Origin: Rhynchopus sp. YZ270_cl-10
Taxonomy: Eukaryota > Euglenozoa > Diplonemea > Diplonemida > Diplonemidae
Length of the DNA: 64,000 nucleotides
NCBI GenBank assembly: GCA_964035575.1
Contig: OZ037918.1
Coordinates: 930,001 to 994,000 of the forward strand
Direction of reading: 5' to 3'
Positions within the stretch are counted from its first letter, which is position 1. Each line of letters opens with the position of its first letter. The notes below the pieces were generated by a model that saw only the letters and a program-made list of their open reading frames with translations, did no database searches and had not been told where the DNA came from. The position numbers and the translations under genes were made by a program. Of the stretch, positions 1 to 9,851 are shown piece after piece.

Positions 1-277
1 ATGTTATCGGGTTTGCCTTAGAGCTAGTACCAGCAATCCTTCAAAGTTTGCGAACACCTTTGCAAAAATAAACACAAAGCTCTTTCAAAACAAAAAAAAA
101 AAACATTTTTCAAACCCCTACAGCACACGTTTTACACATTGTATTCATGAGGTATCTGAGTTAGGCTTTTTTTTGGGTTATCTTTACCAAAAAACCCTCA
201 ACCCCTCTCCTCTCCCGGGCATTTGGCCATTTCAACCTTCTCTGACTTATAGTTGATTCTCAAAAAGCTTTTGAAGG
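1..277. other. Spacer upstream of the first gene
   Basis: AT-rich, with A and T runs and no convincing ORF. A pyrimidine-rich stretch ending in AG at about 251-252 lies 25 bases before the ATG at 278. It could be a splice or trans-splice acceptor, but this is inference. Confidence 0.4.
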
Positions 278-1174
278 ATGTCGCACAATGAGAGCCCTAA
301 AGCGATGTCTCCTGGCAAAATAAAACCCTCAGATGTGAGTCAAAGTAGTACACATGGAACCGATACACGCCCGGCTAGCCCTTCTTCTCGCAAGCCTAGC
401 TTCGTAGGTGGTGATCGGGTGAGCTCCCCTTCGAGTGCCTTTCGCAACCGGAGTGGCCGTCTCGATAGCACCACCTCCAGCAATAATAATCTTGGCCGCT
501 CCTCCCCGAGGGGGTCGTTTGTACAGCGTGGGTCGTTTGCGAGTCAACCACGCGGCTCATTTGTCCAGCGCGGCTCCTTCATGACGAACAGTTTGTCGCT
601 TCCATCCCCAAAATCGGCCCGCCGCCAGCCCAACCATTTGACCACTACCATCGCAGGCCGCGCCTTTCAAATCACCCGAGCGCAGGTCACCCACGCATTT
701 GGGTTAATCCAAGAAAACAACGCGCCTCTAAAACAAAAGGATCTACGAAAGCGCCTGGACACTTTGTTCCCTCATTTTGGGTCGAAGGAGTTCAAGAGCA
801 TGGTGCCCGATGGGGCGGCGGTGACAGCCGATGCAGTATGGGCATGTCTGGTGGAGAGCTTGGAATGTGTGTCGTTGGAGGACCCATACGCTAATATGGA
901 CCCGGTTGCAGAGCTGCTCGGGCATTTGTCAGCGCCAGGTGTGGATGGACAGCGTGTGGTGGACCGAGGTCTCCTGCAAAAAGCAATGCGTGACTTCAGT
1001 GGTACCGATGTCACCCCCGAGCAGGTGCACAGCATCATCACCGTCTCAGACCGTGACGGAGACGGCGAGTTAGGAGAAAGCGACCTCCGCGAACGGCTTG
1101 GCTGTTCCCCAGGGGGAATGTCCCTCCCAACAAACACAACCATTCTACCCTGCGAGAGTGACGGTGAAGATTGA
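278..1174 (+). CDS. EF-hand-containing protein with RGSF repeats
   Basis: Single open frame of 298 residues. The N-terminal third is Ser/Arg/Gly/Pro-rich and probably disordered. It carries four RGSF units, two of them as RGSFVQRGSF, at about residues 75-103. The C-terminal half looks helical and ends in a clear EF-hand loop, DRDGDGELGESD, at residues 258-269. Asp or Glu occupies the calcium-coordinating positions; the last position is Asp rather than the usual Glu. A pyrimidine tract plus AG just before the start supports this ATG, and an A-run follows the stop. Calcium binding is likely; the role is unknown. The layout (disordered basic N-terminus, then EF-hand) matches no named family I recognise. 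Confidence 0.8.
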   Translation: MSHNESPKAMSPGKIKPSDVSQSSTHGTDTRPASPSSRKPSFVGGDRVSSPSSAFRNRSGRLDSTTSSNNNLGRSSPRGSFVQRGSFASQPRGSFVQRGSFMTNSLSLPSPKSARRQPNHLTTTIAGRAFQITRAQVTHAFGLIQENNAPLKQKDLRKRLDTLFPHFGSKEFKSMVPDGAAVTADAVWACLVESLECVSLEDPYANMDPVAELLGHLSAPGVDGQRVVDRGLLQKAMRDFSGTDVTPEQVHSIITVSDRDGDGELGESDLRERLGCSPGGMSLPTNTTILPCESDGED

Positions 1175-1242
1175 AGCAAAAAAAAAAAAAAAAACGGTGT
1201 TTCCACATCCGTACGTTTGGGTATTTTTTTTCTTTGGCAGAT

Positions 1243-1272
1243 TGTCACGAGAGGGCTTTGTATTTCATTTTT
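1243..1272 (+). repeat. Module A fragment
   Basis: Contains CACGAGAGGGCTTTGTATTT, the 3' half of the recurrent module A. It lies between the EF-hand gene and the PRA1 gene in gene orientation. Confidence 0.6.
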
Positions 1273-1376
1273 TCCCCCCCTTTTTGTCGATTTTTAAAAA
1301 GAAAAACGCACCACTTAAACTCCAGGGGAAAATACACAGGGGAGGGGGTCTTTTTCTTTTTCAAAAAAAAGAAAAA

Positions 1377-2718
1377 ATGGCGGGTGTGGCTGTGGACATG
1401 GGGGACCAGCTTTCTGCGCAGCCACTGACACATCGTACGACGGACACATCTGCAGGAGATACAAGCTTGCAGTGGGTCGATGCAAGCCAGACGCGATCTT
1501 GTGCAGACGAGACGCGTTCGCCACTGCCCTCTTCTGGGCTGGGTGCGGAGGCGGAGAAGCAGGAGTACGAAGCAGAACACCCTGTCGACGTACGGCAGAG
1601 ACTGCTCAGGTCCGTCATCAGCTTGCGGGCGACGTTGGAGTCTGCGTATGTGTATTGTTTCGTTTCGTTCCTTTCTTTCGGACTCATCGTGGAAAAACCA
1701 CGAAATGGTTGTAGCACTGCATTGGAGGTCCCATCCATGTGGCCTCCGACTACTCATGATGGGTATATTTCAATCATTTTTTGATAAAACAACTTGTTGT
1801 CAATTCTAAAAAAGATTGGAGGCAGCGCTGCAGGGCAAACAAAACGGATTGAAAAAAACAGAAGCTTGCTTGTTTTCTTTGAGTACTCAATTAACCACAA
1901 CAACCGTACTTCAGTTAAACACATTTTTTCACCTTTTTGTTTTCCCGGCTTTGAGCGCACAAACAAAAGACCCGATCTTTTTTGGACCTCCGTTTGAAAT
2001 TCTTAGGAAAAATGGTGTGGCCGACGACCCCAAAATAGCAGAAAATAGCACCTCCCTTCAGCCGCATCAAAAAATCCAGATGCCCAGAATAGCAGAAAAA
2101 TAGCAGAAAAATAGCACCCCCTTTCAGCCACCCCAAAAAAACGTTAAAAACGATACATCTTTTCTCTACAGATGGCGTGGCCTACGAGGCTGGCGGGACT
2201 TTACAGATGCAACGAAGTTTTCCATTCCCAGCAAGGTATTTCCACCCTTTTGGTCATGACGACGTGACGCATTTTTTTCCCCCCTCTCCACAAAACAAAA
2301 CCACCTACAGCTCGACGCCCTCAGCCGCGCCCGCGTCAATCTTGTGTACTACCGGGCGAACTACACAGTGCTCATGTCTCTCATTGCTATATGGACTGTG
2401 CTTTCTAACCTGACCTTCACGATTGCAATGGCTGTGGTCGCTGTGCTGTGGAAGGTGTATCTCGAGGTTTCAAACCGGGGGGCCGCAAACGTCACTCTCC
2501 CCGGGGGCACTGTGCTGGCCCCGTTGCAGGCGTTTTCACTCCTTTCCATGGGGACATTGATACTGTTCTACGTGCTGGGTGGGTCCAGCACTGTCTTCTG
2601 GCTCCTTACCACAGTAGCAATAGTCATTCTCGGGCACGCAACTCTCCACGAAGCTGCTGCAACTCAAGCAGAACTTGCCCTCGATGAAACCTCAAGAGCT
2701 GAGCTAGATTGGGTGTAG
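1377..2718 (+). CDS. PRA1-family (prenylated Rab acceptor) protein, three exons
   Basis: Exons 1377-1645, 2172-2235 and 2311-2718 join in phase with GT-AG introns to give 246 residues. Residues 1-90 are a hydrophilic extension rich in Ser/Thr/Glu. From about residue 91 the protein matches the PRA1/YIP3 family: a WRDFTDATKF segment, then LDALSRARVN and VYYRANY just before the first hydrophobic hairpin. Two long hydrophobic hairpins follow, at about 129-160 and 183-222, as in PRA1 proteins of ER/Golgi/endosome membranes that bind prenylated Rabs. An acidic tail ends in ELDWV. The splice sites were chosen because they alone restore the continuous PRA1 consensus. Intron 1 (526 bases) holds part of module A and a duplicated AGCAGAAAAATAGCACC unit. 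RAB28, a Rab-like GTPase, lies 38 kb away with no operon-like link. Confidence 0.85.
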
Positions 2719-2993
2719 ATTTCCTTCTTTTTTGGGGGGATGGTGGGGGGGGGGGGATGTTTATGCATAAAAAGGAACGTTCAAAAATTCCCTTTTTTAG
2801 ATGTCTTTTTGGGATATTTTTTTTTCAACGTTTTCGGGTTGAAAACTGAGATAAAGGGGAAGGGATGGAATCTAGATTGGGTGAGACAGAAAACCTCATC
2901 AGATTGTAGATTTCGTTAGTGTGATTTTTTTTAGTCAGCGCAAAAAAAAACGAAAAAGGACTCAACACAGATTTGCAGTGTACACAACACATA

Positions 2994-3324
2994 CCGTAAA
3001 AATATTTATTCTGGGCTGTAACTATTCTGAGACAGAAGTATACTGGACCGGAACAAAACTGGAACACTTGGGGTTTTTGGGGGTGTCCCAGTTTTGTTCC
3101 GGCCCAGAACAGTTCTGTTGGGGTAGAATTTTTATCCCCATTCCCACCCCACCCAGGTGCATAGTGCATCTTTGGGCAAAAAAAATTCGTCGCACTCCTC
3201 GTTTTTTTTTGACAAGGCACGGATACCCCCCCAAAACAATGCTGGTACGGAACAAAACTGGAACAATCGACGATTTTTTGGGGTGTTCCAGTTTTGTTCC
3301 GGTCCAGAATAAATATTTTTACGG
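2994..3324. mobile_element. MITE with 20-22 bp terminal inverted repeats and TA duplication
   Basis: The ends are perfect inverted repeats (left 2993-3014, right 3304-3325; they begin CCGTAAAAATATTTATTC). TA at 2992-2993 and 3325-3326 fits a TA target duplication of the Tc1/mariner type. Inside are two hairpins built from the same arm, GGAACAAAACTGGAACA, one near each end. There is no transposase, so it is non-autonomous. The superfamily is inferred from the TA duplication only. Confidence 0.8.
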
Positions 3325-4300
3325 TAAGCATATACCCTCTTCAGGAGTTGAAGTGGGGTGTCATTTTTTTTTGAGGATTTTTTATTGGGGCTGGCATCGT
3401 GGGTCAGTCGGAGGATATAACATGTAACTTCACGTTGATTGGATGCATCTGTATCGATTCATCGACACGACAAAAAACAACAACACATAAAATGCAAAAA
3501 AAAACGAGAAAAAAAAAGAAGAAAAAAACACACCAAAAGGAGAGAGATTAAGGAGCAGGGAGTACTGTGTTCATCAAGAATATGGGGGGTGTGTGTGGTA
3601 GTTGTGGTGGTCGCCTAGCAGAAAACGCTCACTTACAAAGCCCAAATCTTTCCTTCTTTTTTTTTTAAATGAGGGTGTGTTCACCCATTTATCGAGAATT
3701 CGAGATTTTCTTTGTTCATTTTTTTTGTTTTGGTTGACTAAGCATCAGAGGCTTAGGTTTATCTTACCAAACCACGCTTTTATTTTTTATTTTCTTTGGA
3801 AAACAAAGCAGATTTGCCATTGTTGCAGATCTCCACAAATTCCCCCATTTTTTTTTTTTTTTGGGCACCAAAGGTACACTGATACGAAAGGGTTTTTGTA
3901 AGCCAATCTTTCCCCCCTTCCACACAAGACGTGATTAGAAACCCGATAAAAAGGAAAGCCAAACGTTACGATTACGATACCACAATTTCCCCCTTTTTTA
4001 TTCTTTAAAAACCACTGACATGTGTATTACCGGGTTACGGTCGCCAAATCATCCCTCAAACAGGAGGATTTGTGCAAAATCAATGAAACAACTTTACCTA
4101 CCCGATCCTACTATTTTTTAATGGTAGGGGTCCAGCCAGTCATGTACCAAGGTACACTGTTCACGAGAGGGCTTGGTGTATTTCAAGTCAACTTTTGTTT
4201 TTGTCCCTTCTGTGGATACTGCACGTAATCAGTTTGACAGCATAGTGTTTCTGTGTTGTGTTCAAAGCAGTTGTGGTAGTACATTAGCCCAATTTTTTTC

Positions 4301-4415
4301 AGATGTAAACCATGAAATAGATGCAGGACTGCATCTAGGGCCCCCGGTTCAGCCGGGGTCATTTGTACCAAGGTACACTGTTCACGAGAAGGGCTTTATA
4401 TTTCAACTCTACCTT
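4301..4415 (+). repeat. Module A, full-length copy
   Basis: About 115 bases. It opens AGATGTAAACCATGAAATAG with a CATCT that can pair with AGATG. Next is a T-arm-like hairpin, CCCCCGGTTCAGCCGGGG, then GTACCAAGGTACACTGTTCA and GAGAAGGGCTTTATATTTCA. The GGTTCA inside the GC hairpin resembles a Pol III B box, which suggests a tRNA-derived SINE. Other copies are at about 26361-26465, 39115-39232, 50111-50228, 50238-50343 and 57661-57762. Confidence 0.65.
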
Positions 4416-4508
4416 ATTTTTTGTGTGTGTTTTGTGTCCCTGCTCCTTCATAGATGAGTTCTTTGCATATTCAGTTTTTATCTATTTTTCTTTGAGTCCC
4501 CTTTTTTT

Positions 4509-4541
4509 AGATGTCTATGCACACGAGAGGCACATTCATCT
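4509..4541 (+). repeat. Module E hairpin
   Basis: Outer stem AGATG (4509-4513) with CATCT (4537-4541), around the conserved loop ACGAGAG (4523-4529). The inner stem is imperfect here. It sits between T-runs. Confidence 0.6.
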
Positions 4542-4852
4542 TTTTACAAATTTTTCTCTTTTTTTAACACTATCCATTTTAAAGAAACCTCACTCTTCTC
4601 ACCCTCCCTCTCCCTTTCTTTTTTCTCTCATTTTTCACTTCACTTTCCTCACCCCCCTCCAACAACACACACACCCCACCCCTCACCCATTTACAGAGCT
4701 CTGTGTGAGAAGGGGTTGGGCTATCGCTCTCTTTTTTCTTCCTTGCTAGATTTCTCCCCCCAGTTTATATTTTTTTTAGGTACACTTCGGAAGATTTCAA
4801 CTTTTAGTTGGTTCAAAAAAATCTCCCTCTTTTTCTTTCTTCACAAAAAACA

Positions 4853-7144
4853 ATGGAGGAAGCCATCAGTGGTGCACCGCCACCTCCACCACCACCAGGC
4901 CCTCCTCCCCCTCAGCCACCTACTGCACCGAGGCCATCCGCCGACCGCACCGTCCGCTCTGTGTCCAGATCCCCTCATATGATAGACACCCCACCACAGA
5001 GTGAACCTCCGTTGCGCCAGGTGTCCACCACTCCTCCTCCGGCACCTGGACCATACATCCCTACTGGACAGGCAGGGGGGACCACCACCACGAACACCTT
5101 TGCCTCCACCGCGTTAACCTATCCTTCCCACAACACCACCCCGAACACAACCTTTTCCAACAACTCGGCACCATCTTCCAGTTTTGCTTCAAATAGGGGT
5201 TCGGAGTCTTCTCCTCCTCCTCCTCCTCCTCCACCTCCTGCTCCTCCGGTAGCTCAAACTCAACGCACAACACAGCAGGATTATGAGAGTTTGCAAAGAA
5301 GTTTGAAGGCAAAATTCGACAAAGTGCAGGCGGAGTATGAATTACGTGAGGCAGGGTTGATACAAAGTGTTGCCGAGGTGACGGCAGAGAGAGATGCCTT
5401 GAGGGGAAAGCAGAAGGCCTGGGGGAAGAAGGATGCGGATATGAAAAGCTTGCATGAGGTCATCGCAGTGCAGCAGGCGCTGATGGAGGAGCAGTTGGAG
5501 TCTCTCCGACGGAGAGAAGAAAACGCGGCAAAACTTGAAGCAAAATTGGACGAAACCCATTCACGCCGTGAAGAGGATTTAACAAAAGGGGAAAACACCT
5601 TAGCTGCCAGAGAAAAAGCACTGCAACACCGCGAAATAACTGCCGCTCGCCTCGAAAAGCAACACCAAGGCCTTCAACGACAGAACGCAAAGAAAACGGC
5701 CGCCTGCAATACAACCGCCTCCTATAGTTGCAAGCTCAGAGATGCCTCTGGGGTGGCAAAAGATGGGACCCAAATGGTCGCGAATTTTTCCTGCAATACG
5801 ACAGATGATCCACAATTTATGGCATCATTTCGGAGCGAAATTGGTTGTCAAGCTGATTGTATTGAGTTGGATTCGGGAGGAAGTCTAAGAGAATTTGTCG
5901 AAAAAGGGGAAGCATTTCAACAATTAAAACAACGTGCAGAATCCTTATGGACTAGCGGGAAAAGGAGAGAAGCTATGCTTGATGCCCGAGAGGCAGAAAT
6001 ATCGGCAAGAGAACAAAACTCCGGTGCTCTGTTCACAAAATACGAAACGCTGTCGGAGCTTTCCAGCAATCTGTACAAGGCTGTCGCCTCCGCAGAGACA
6101 AAGCTTGCAGATCTGCACACACAAAACCTTTCCGCAAGGCTTCACCACCGCGAGAAAACTACGTTGCTGGCTCCAGCAGACCCTTATTCAACTCCCATAA
6201 TTTCCCCTTTATTCGCGACCGACAAAACAGCGGAGCTTACGATGTATGAAGGCGAGCTTCTTGCACTGCGTGGCTCCCTTCATGAAATGTGCGTCTTAGT
6301 AAAAACGGCACTGCGTAATACAGAGGACGAAGATACCTACCCCCCGAGGACTCCGCTGTTGACGACAGAGGAGGAGTTGCGGGCGGAAAATCGGGTGTTG
6401 GTGGAAAAAGAACGTCGTTTTGATGCGTTTTTAATGAGAGAAATAGAACGAAGGTCATTAGAAGCACAAAAATTTGATGTTTCAGAAAGAACCAGGGCGT
6501 TGCAAAGACGAGAGGCGGAGTTGGAGGAGAAGCAGGCAGGGATGAATGAAACTTTAGTCAAAATCGGGCAAAGGGAGGTTCAAGCGACGAGGCTGGAAGA
6601 AGAAGCTACCGGGATTATCAAACGCCTGGATATCACACATCAACACCGTGCGGCAGTGGAACAACAGGAGACTCGGATTGATTCTGACAAAATCGGGCTA
6701 GAATATCGCGCCAAGCAGATTGACAAACAATACGAAACCATGAAAAAGAGATTTGATTTGCTGCGAGAAAGGGAACGACGATTTGAAGAGCGGATTGCCC
6801 AAGGGGAGCCGCAGCTGCTGGACTGGATTCATGCGGAGGAAGGGAGGGGGGTTGTCCTCGGTGCGTCCTCGACAATGATGCAGCACCCCGCCACGCCGTC
6901 GCCGTCGCCGTTCCTGAAGCGGAGGGCGTTGAACCTAGAGGAGGAAGAGGAGAGTGCGCTGCATACCTGCACGTCGTCGGTGATGGAGTCGCGAAAGAGC
7001 AGAAAGGTGCGGGTGCAAAGTGGTGGTGGAGACGAACCGTCGACGCAAGTGAGAGAAAAGAAAAAACCCAGACCACCCACCTCGCTAGAAGACACAATGC
7101 AGTCCTTCTCTTCCCTAATAAGTTCCTATGCGAAGGATGTGTGA
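4853..7144 (+). CDS. Proline-rich long coiled-coil protein
   Basis: 763 residues. I chose the ATG at 4853 because the upstream in-frame residues are translated T-run spacer and this ATG sits in CAATGG. Residues 9-25 and about 120-135 are polyproline, which could bind profilin, SH3 or WW partners. A long heptad-like, Glu/Arg/Lys/Gln-rich coiled coil runs from about 139 to 662, with recurring RREAELEEK-type blocks. It is broken near 280-356 by a segment with five cysteines and two CNTT motifs. The last 100 residues contain a basic stretch (KKPRPP) and a helix ending YAKDV. It resembles cytoskeletal or basal-body scaffold proteins in composition only; no FH2 or motor domain is present. The last 280 bases of the gene are duplicated downstream. 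Confidence 0.8.
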   Translation: MEEAISGAPPPPPPPGPPPPQPPTAPRPSADRTVRSVSRSPHMIDTPPQSEPPLRQVSTTPPPAPGPYIPTGQAGGTTTTNTFASTALTYPSHNTTPNTTFSNNSAPSSSFASNRGSESSPPPPPPPPPAPPVAQTQRTTQQDYESLQRSLKAKFDKVQAEYELREAGLIQSVAEVTAERDALRGKQKAWGKKDADMKSLHEVIAVQQALMEEQLESLRRREENAAKLEAKLDETHSRREEDLTKGENTLAAREKALQHREITAARLEKQHQGLQRQNAKKTAACNTTASYSCKLRDASGVAKDGTQMVANFSCNTTDDPQFMASFRSEIGCQADCIELDSGGSLREFVEKGEAFQQLKQRAESLWTSGKRREAMLDAREAEISAREQNSGALFTKYETLSELSSNLYKAVASAETKLADLHTQNLSARLHHREKTTLLAPADPYSTPIISPLFATDKTAELTMYEGELLALRGSLHEMCVLVKTALRNTEDEDTYPPRTPLLTTEEELRAENRVLVEKERRFDAFLMREIERRSLEAQKFDVSERTRALQRREAELEEKQAGMNETLVKIGQREVQATRLEEEATGIIKRLDITHQHRAAVEQQETRIDSDKIGLEYRAKQIDKQYETMKKRFDLLRERERRFEERIAQGEPQLLDWIHAEEGRGVVLGASSTMMQHPATPSPSPFLKRRALNLEEEEESALHTCTSSVMESRKSRKVRVQSGGGDEPSTQVREKKKPRPPTSLEDTMQSFSSLISSYAKDV

Positions 7145-7190
7145 AAAGGGTGGGAGGGAGGGATAATTGGTGGGGTAGGTCATTTCGTCG

Positions 7191-7510
7191 GTGCGTCCTC
7201 GACAATGATGCAGCACCCCGCCCCGCCGTCGCCGTCGCCGTTCCTGAAGCGGAGGGCGTTGAACCTAGAGGAGGAAGAGGAGGAGAGTGCGTTGCATACC
7301 TGCATGTCGTCGGTGATGGAGTCGCGAAAGAGCAGAAAGGTGCGGGTGCAAAGTGGTGGTGGAGACGAACCGTCGACGCAAGTGAGAGAAAAGAAAAAAC
7401 CCAGACCACCCACCTCGCTAGAAGACACAATGCAGTCCTTCTCTTCCCTAATAAGTTCCTATGCGAAGGATGTGTGAAAAGGGTGGGAGGGATAATTGGT
7501 GGGGTCATTT
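7191..7510 (+). pseudogene. Tandem duplicate of the coiled-coil gene's 3' end
   Basis: Repeats 6861-7185 with a 330-base offset and very few changes. The reading frame stays open through an in-frame stop at 7477, copying the last 90 or so residues with one extra Glu codon. Short deletions lie in the sequence after the stop. It has no start region or promoter of its own, so it is probably a partial duplication, though it could serve as an alternative 3' exon. The near identity implies a recent event. Confidence 0.8.
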
Positions 7511-7923
7511 ATATGATTTGTGGGGAGAAAAAGGGGGGAGAAAACGTCTTTTTTTTTGTGTGGTATAACCACCACCTCCAAAAAAAAGGAAAGAAAAATG
7601 TGAGTGTGGAAGGTGGAGGGTGGGGGGGGGAGAGAGAGAGCCAAAGAAAAATACCCCAATTTTATTTGGATTTAGTTAGACGCGGTGGGGCTAAGCAACA
7701 GTGCGACAGTGCAGCGGGGGAGGCTTAGAATCATCAAATTTTTTTTAGATAATGTTGTTTCCCAATTTGTTTTGTTTTGTGTTTATTTTTTTTGTATTTT
7801 TTTGCATATCTTCTCTTCGCCTGCTACTCCAGTGGGAAGGGTCTCCCAGCTTTACTTTGTCTGTTACGCTGTCTGAGCCTTTTCCCACTTCCCTTTGTGA
7901 GTGGCTTAGACGACGATACTTGT

Positions 7924-8129
7924 CATGACATGACAAGCACACTTGGCAAGCAGTTATCGTTAACGCTTTGTGACTATAACCGCACTGTGGGTGTTACAAA
8001 CGTTATCGATACGAACGTTATAACACTTTTATTTTTGTTGTAACGTTATGGATAACATAACGTTATAACACCCACAGTATGAATACATTATAAGGATACT
8101 AACACCTAACACGTGTTTGTCATGTCATG
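7924..8129. mobile_element. Nested inverted-repeat element
   Basis: The outer arms CATGACATGACAA (7924-7936) and its exact complement (8117-8129) enclose a second pair, ACTGTGGGTGTTA (7984-7996) and its complement (8066-8078). AACGTTAT repeats lie between. There is no coding capacity. It is either one MITE inside another or one element with sub-terminal repeats. Confidence 0.55.
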
Positions 8130-8280
8130 TGAAATGTCGTCGTGTAAGTAGTCCTAAGTGCCTATGTACGACTGTTGCACAGGGCTTCTCTTTATGTTGT
8201 ATACAAGGTGGCTAAGCACTAAGTATACGTTATGCACAGCGTCATCTTCGCTAACGTTTCCGTTAATATGTGTGTGTGTT

Positions 8281-8720
8281 GGGGTGGCCCGTGGGCGCGG
8301 CTGAAATTGTGTTCTTTTTTTTCGGAGAAAATCACAAGAGGCGCAACAGAATCACAAAAAATCTTGTGATTTTTTGTGATTTTTTTTTTACTGTCGTGAT
8401 TATTTGTGACTTTTTGTGATTTTTTTTTTGATTGTTGTGATTATTTGTGACTTTTTGTGATTTTTTTTTTTATTGTTGTGATTTTTGGTGATGATTTGTG
8501 ATTATTTGCGATTTTTTTTTTTGATTGCCGTGATTATTTGTGACTTTTTGTGATTATTTGTGATTTTTTTTTATTGTTGTGATTTTTTGTGATTTTTTTT
8601 TTTGATTGCCGTGATTATTTTCTATTATTTTTTCGTGATTTTTTGTGATTTTTTGTGATTTTTTTTATTTATTTTTTTTATTTTTGAAAAAAAAAAAACG
8701 CCGTGACCCCGGGCCACCCC
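8281..8720. mobile_element. Inverted-repeat element filled with a TGTGATT minisatellite
   Basis: GGGGTGGCCCG at 8281-8291 and its exact complement at 8710-8720 bound a 440-base unit. Most of the interior is an irregular array of GTGATTATTTGTGACTTTTT type. A short GTGT-rich sequence lies on both sides and module E follows at once, so the element may have inserted into a module E copy. Confidence 0.55.
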
Positions 8721-9340
8721 ACTGTGTGTATGTGCACGAGAGGCATGTTTCACCCTTCAAACTTGCTCTGTCTTTCACCCGGGGCTGGCATCATGGGTAA
8801 GTCAGAGGGAGGTGTGACTGCGTCTTTTGCGAGGCACTCAACTTTGATCGCTCATTTTCTTGTTTAATTTTTTTGTCGTTTCCCCCCCCTTTGTGCTTTC
8901 ACCCCGGATGGCATTGTGGGTCAGCCGGGAGGTGTCTGCATTCAAGAGGGGTTCACTCTCCTACTTTGTACCTCAGTCCCCCCTCTCCCCTGCTTTAGAA
9001 TTGTTCATTTTTCGATACAGTTAGAAAAAAAAGAACGCTCTCCTCTCGTTTTAACAGTTATTATGCATCAGACAACATCTGATTAGCTGTCGCACATCTC
9101 TTTAAAGTGGCTCCAAAAACGGGCCTTTATATGGGGTACCACGCTAACACCCACTTTCACATACTTTCACCCCATTACACATGAATTACTCCGTGCCCGG
9201 GACACCCCATTATATACGGTAGATTTTGGCTGATATCAGCGCTGATTAAGAGATGGCTCCATTAAAACAAAATAAGGTGAAAAGCTCATGTAGAGAGCCC
9301 CGTTCTCAAGAGTGTCAAAAGGAAAAATATCCGTTATTCA

Positions 9341-9580
9341 CACGACGGTGATGTAACGGGTGTTACAAGTGGAGTTACAAGTGAGTTACATGTAACTTTT
9401 GTTACATGTAACTCACTTGTAACTCACTTGTAACCCACCAGTTACAACCTGATTTTGCCTGTAATTCATGTATCCCACTTGTAACTCACTTGTAACTCAC
9501 TTGTAACTCACTTGTAACGGTTTTTCACATGTAACGTTACAAGTAACTTCACTTGTAATGTACTGTACATCACCGTCGTG
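9341..9580. mobile_element. MITE-like element with internal GTAACTCACTT array
   Basis: The 13-base ends CACGACGGTGATG (9341-9353) and the exact complement (9568-9580) enclose direct and inverted copies of an 11-mer, GTAACTCACTT. The same terminal sequence bounds the element at 51864-52029, so this is a dispersed family. Confidence 0.65.
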
Positions 9581-9851
9581 CACTTCGAAAAGTGCCCCCC
9601 CCTCTTCACAAAAAAAACCCCCCTCACACCCACCCACAAAAACACCCGCCCTTCAAAAGGATTTTTCCCCCCATCCCTTCCCTGCCACCCCCTCTCCCGC
9701 ATCCTCCCCTCACATCTCCCCCCCTTTTTTTTTGTTTTCCCCTCCTCCCATATTCGAACAAAACCCTGGGGAGTATCTCCCTCTAAGACCCCCCTCCCTC
9801 GTTCTTTCATAAGTGGTTCCCTTCCCTTTTTTTCCCCCCACACACATTCTA

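Larger units (their letters stand above)
2719..4852. other. Gene-free spacer with MITE and modules
   Basis: No coding region is supported. It contains a TA-flanked inverted-repeat element (2994-3324), a module B copy (about 3386-3420), a module C copy (3731-3768), two module A copies (4122-4194 and 4301-4415) and a module E copy (4509-4541). The rest is homopolymer-rich DNA. A T-run ending in AG at 4779 precedes the next gene. Confidence 0.6.
7511..9851. other. Gene-free spacer rich in palindromes
   Basis: No gene is supported. It contains a module C variant with a long loop (7685-7737), nested palindromes (7924-8129), a module C fragment (8208-8231), an inverted-repeat element filled with TGTGATT repeats (8281-8720), module E (8723-8760), two module B copies (8774-8822, 8893-8946) and an inverted-repeat element with GTAACTCACTT repeats (9341-9580). 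A C- and T-rich tract precedes the next gene. Confidence 0.6.
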
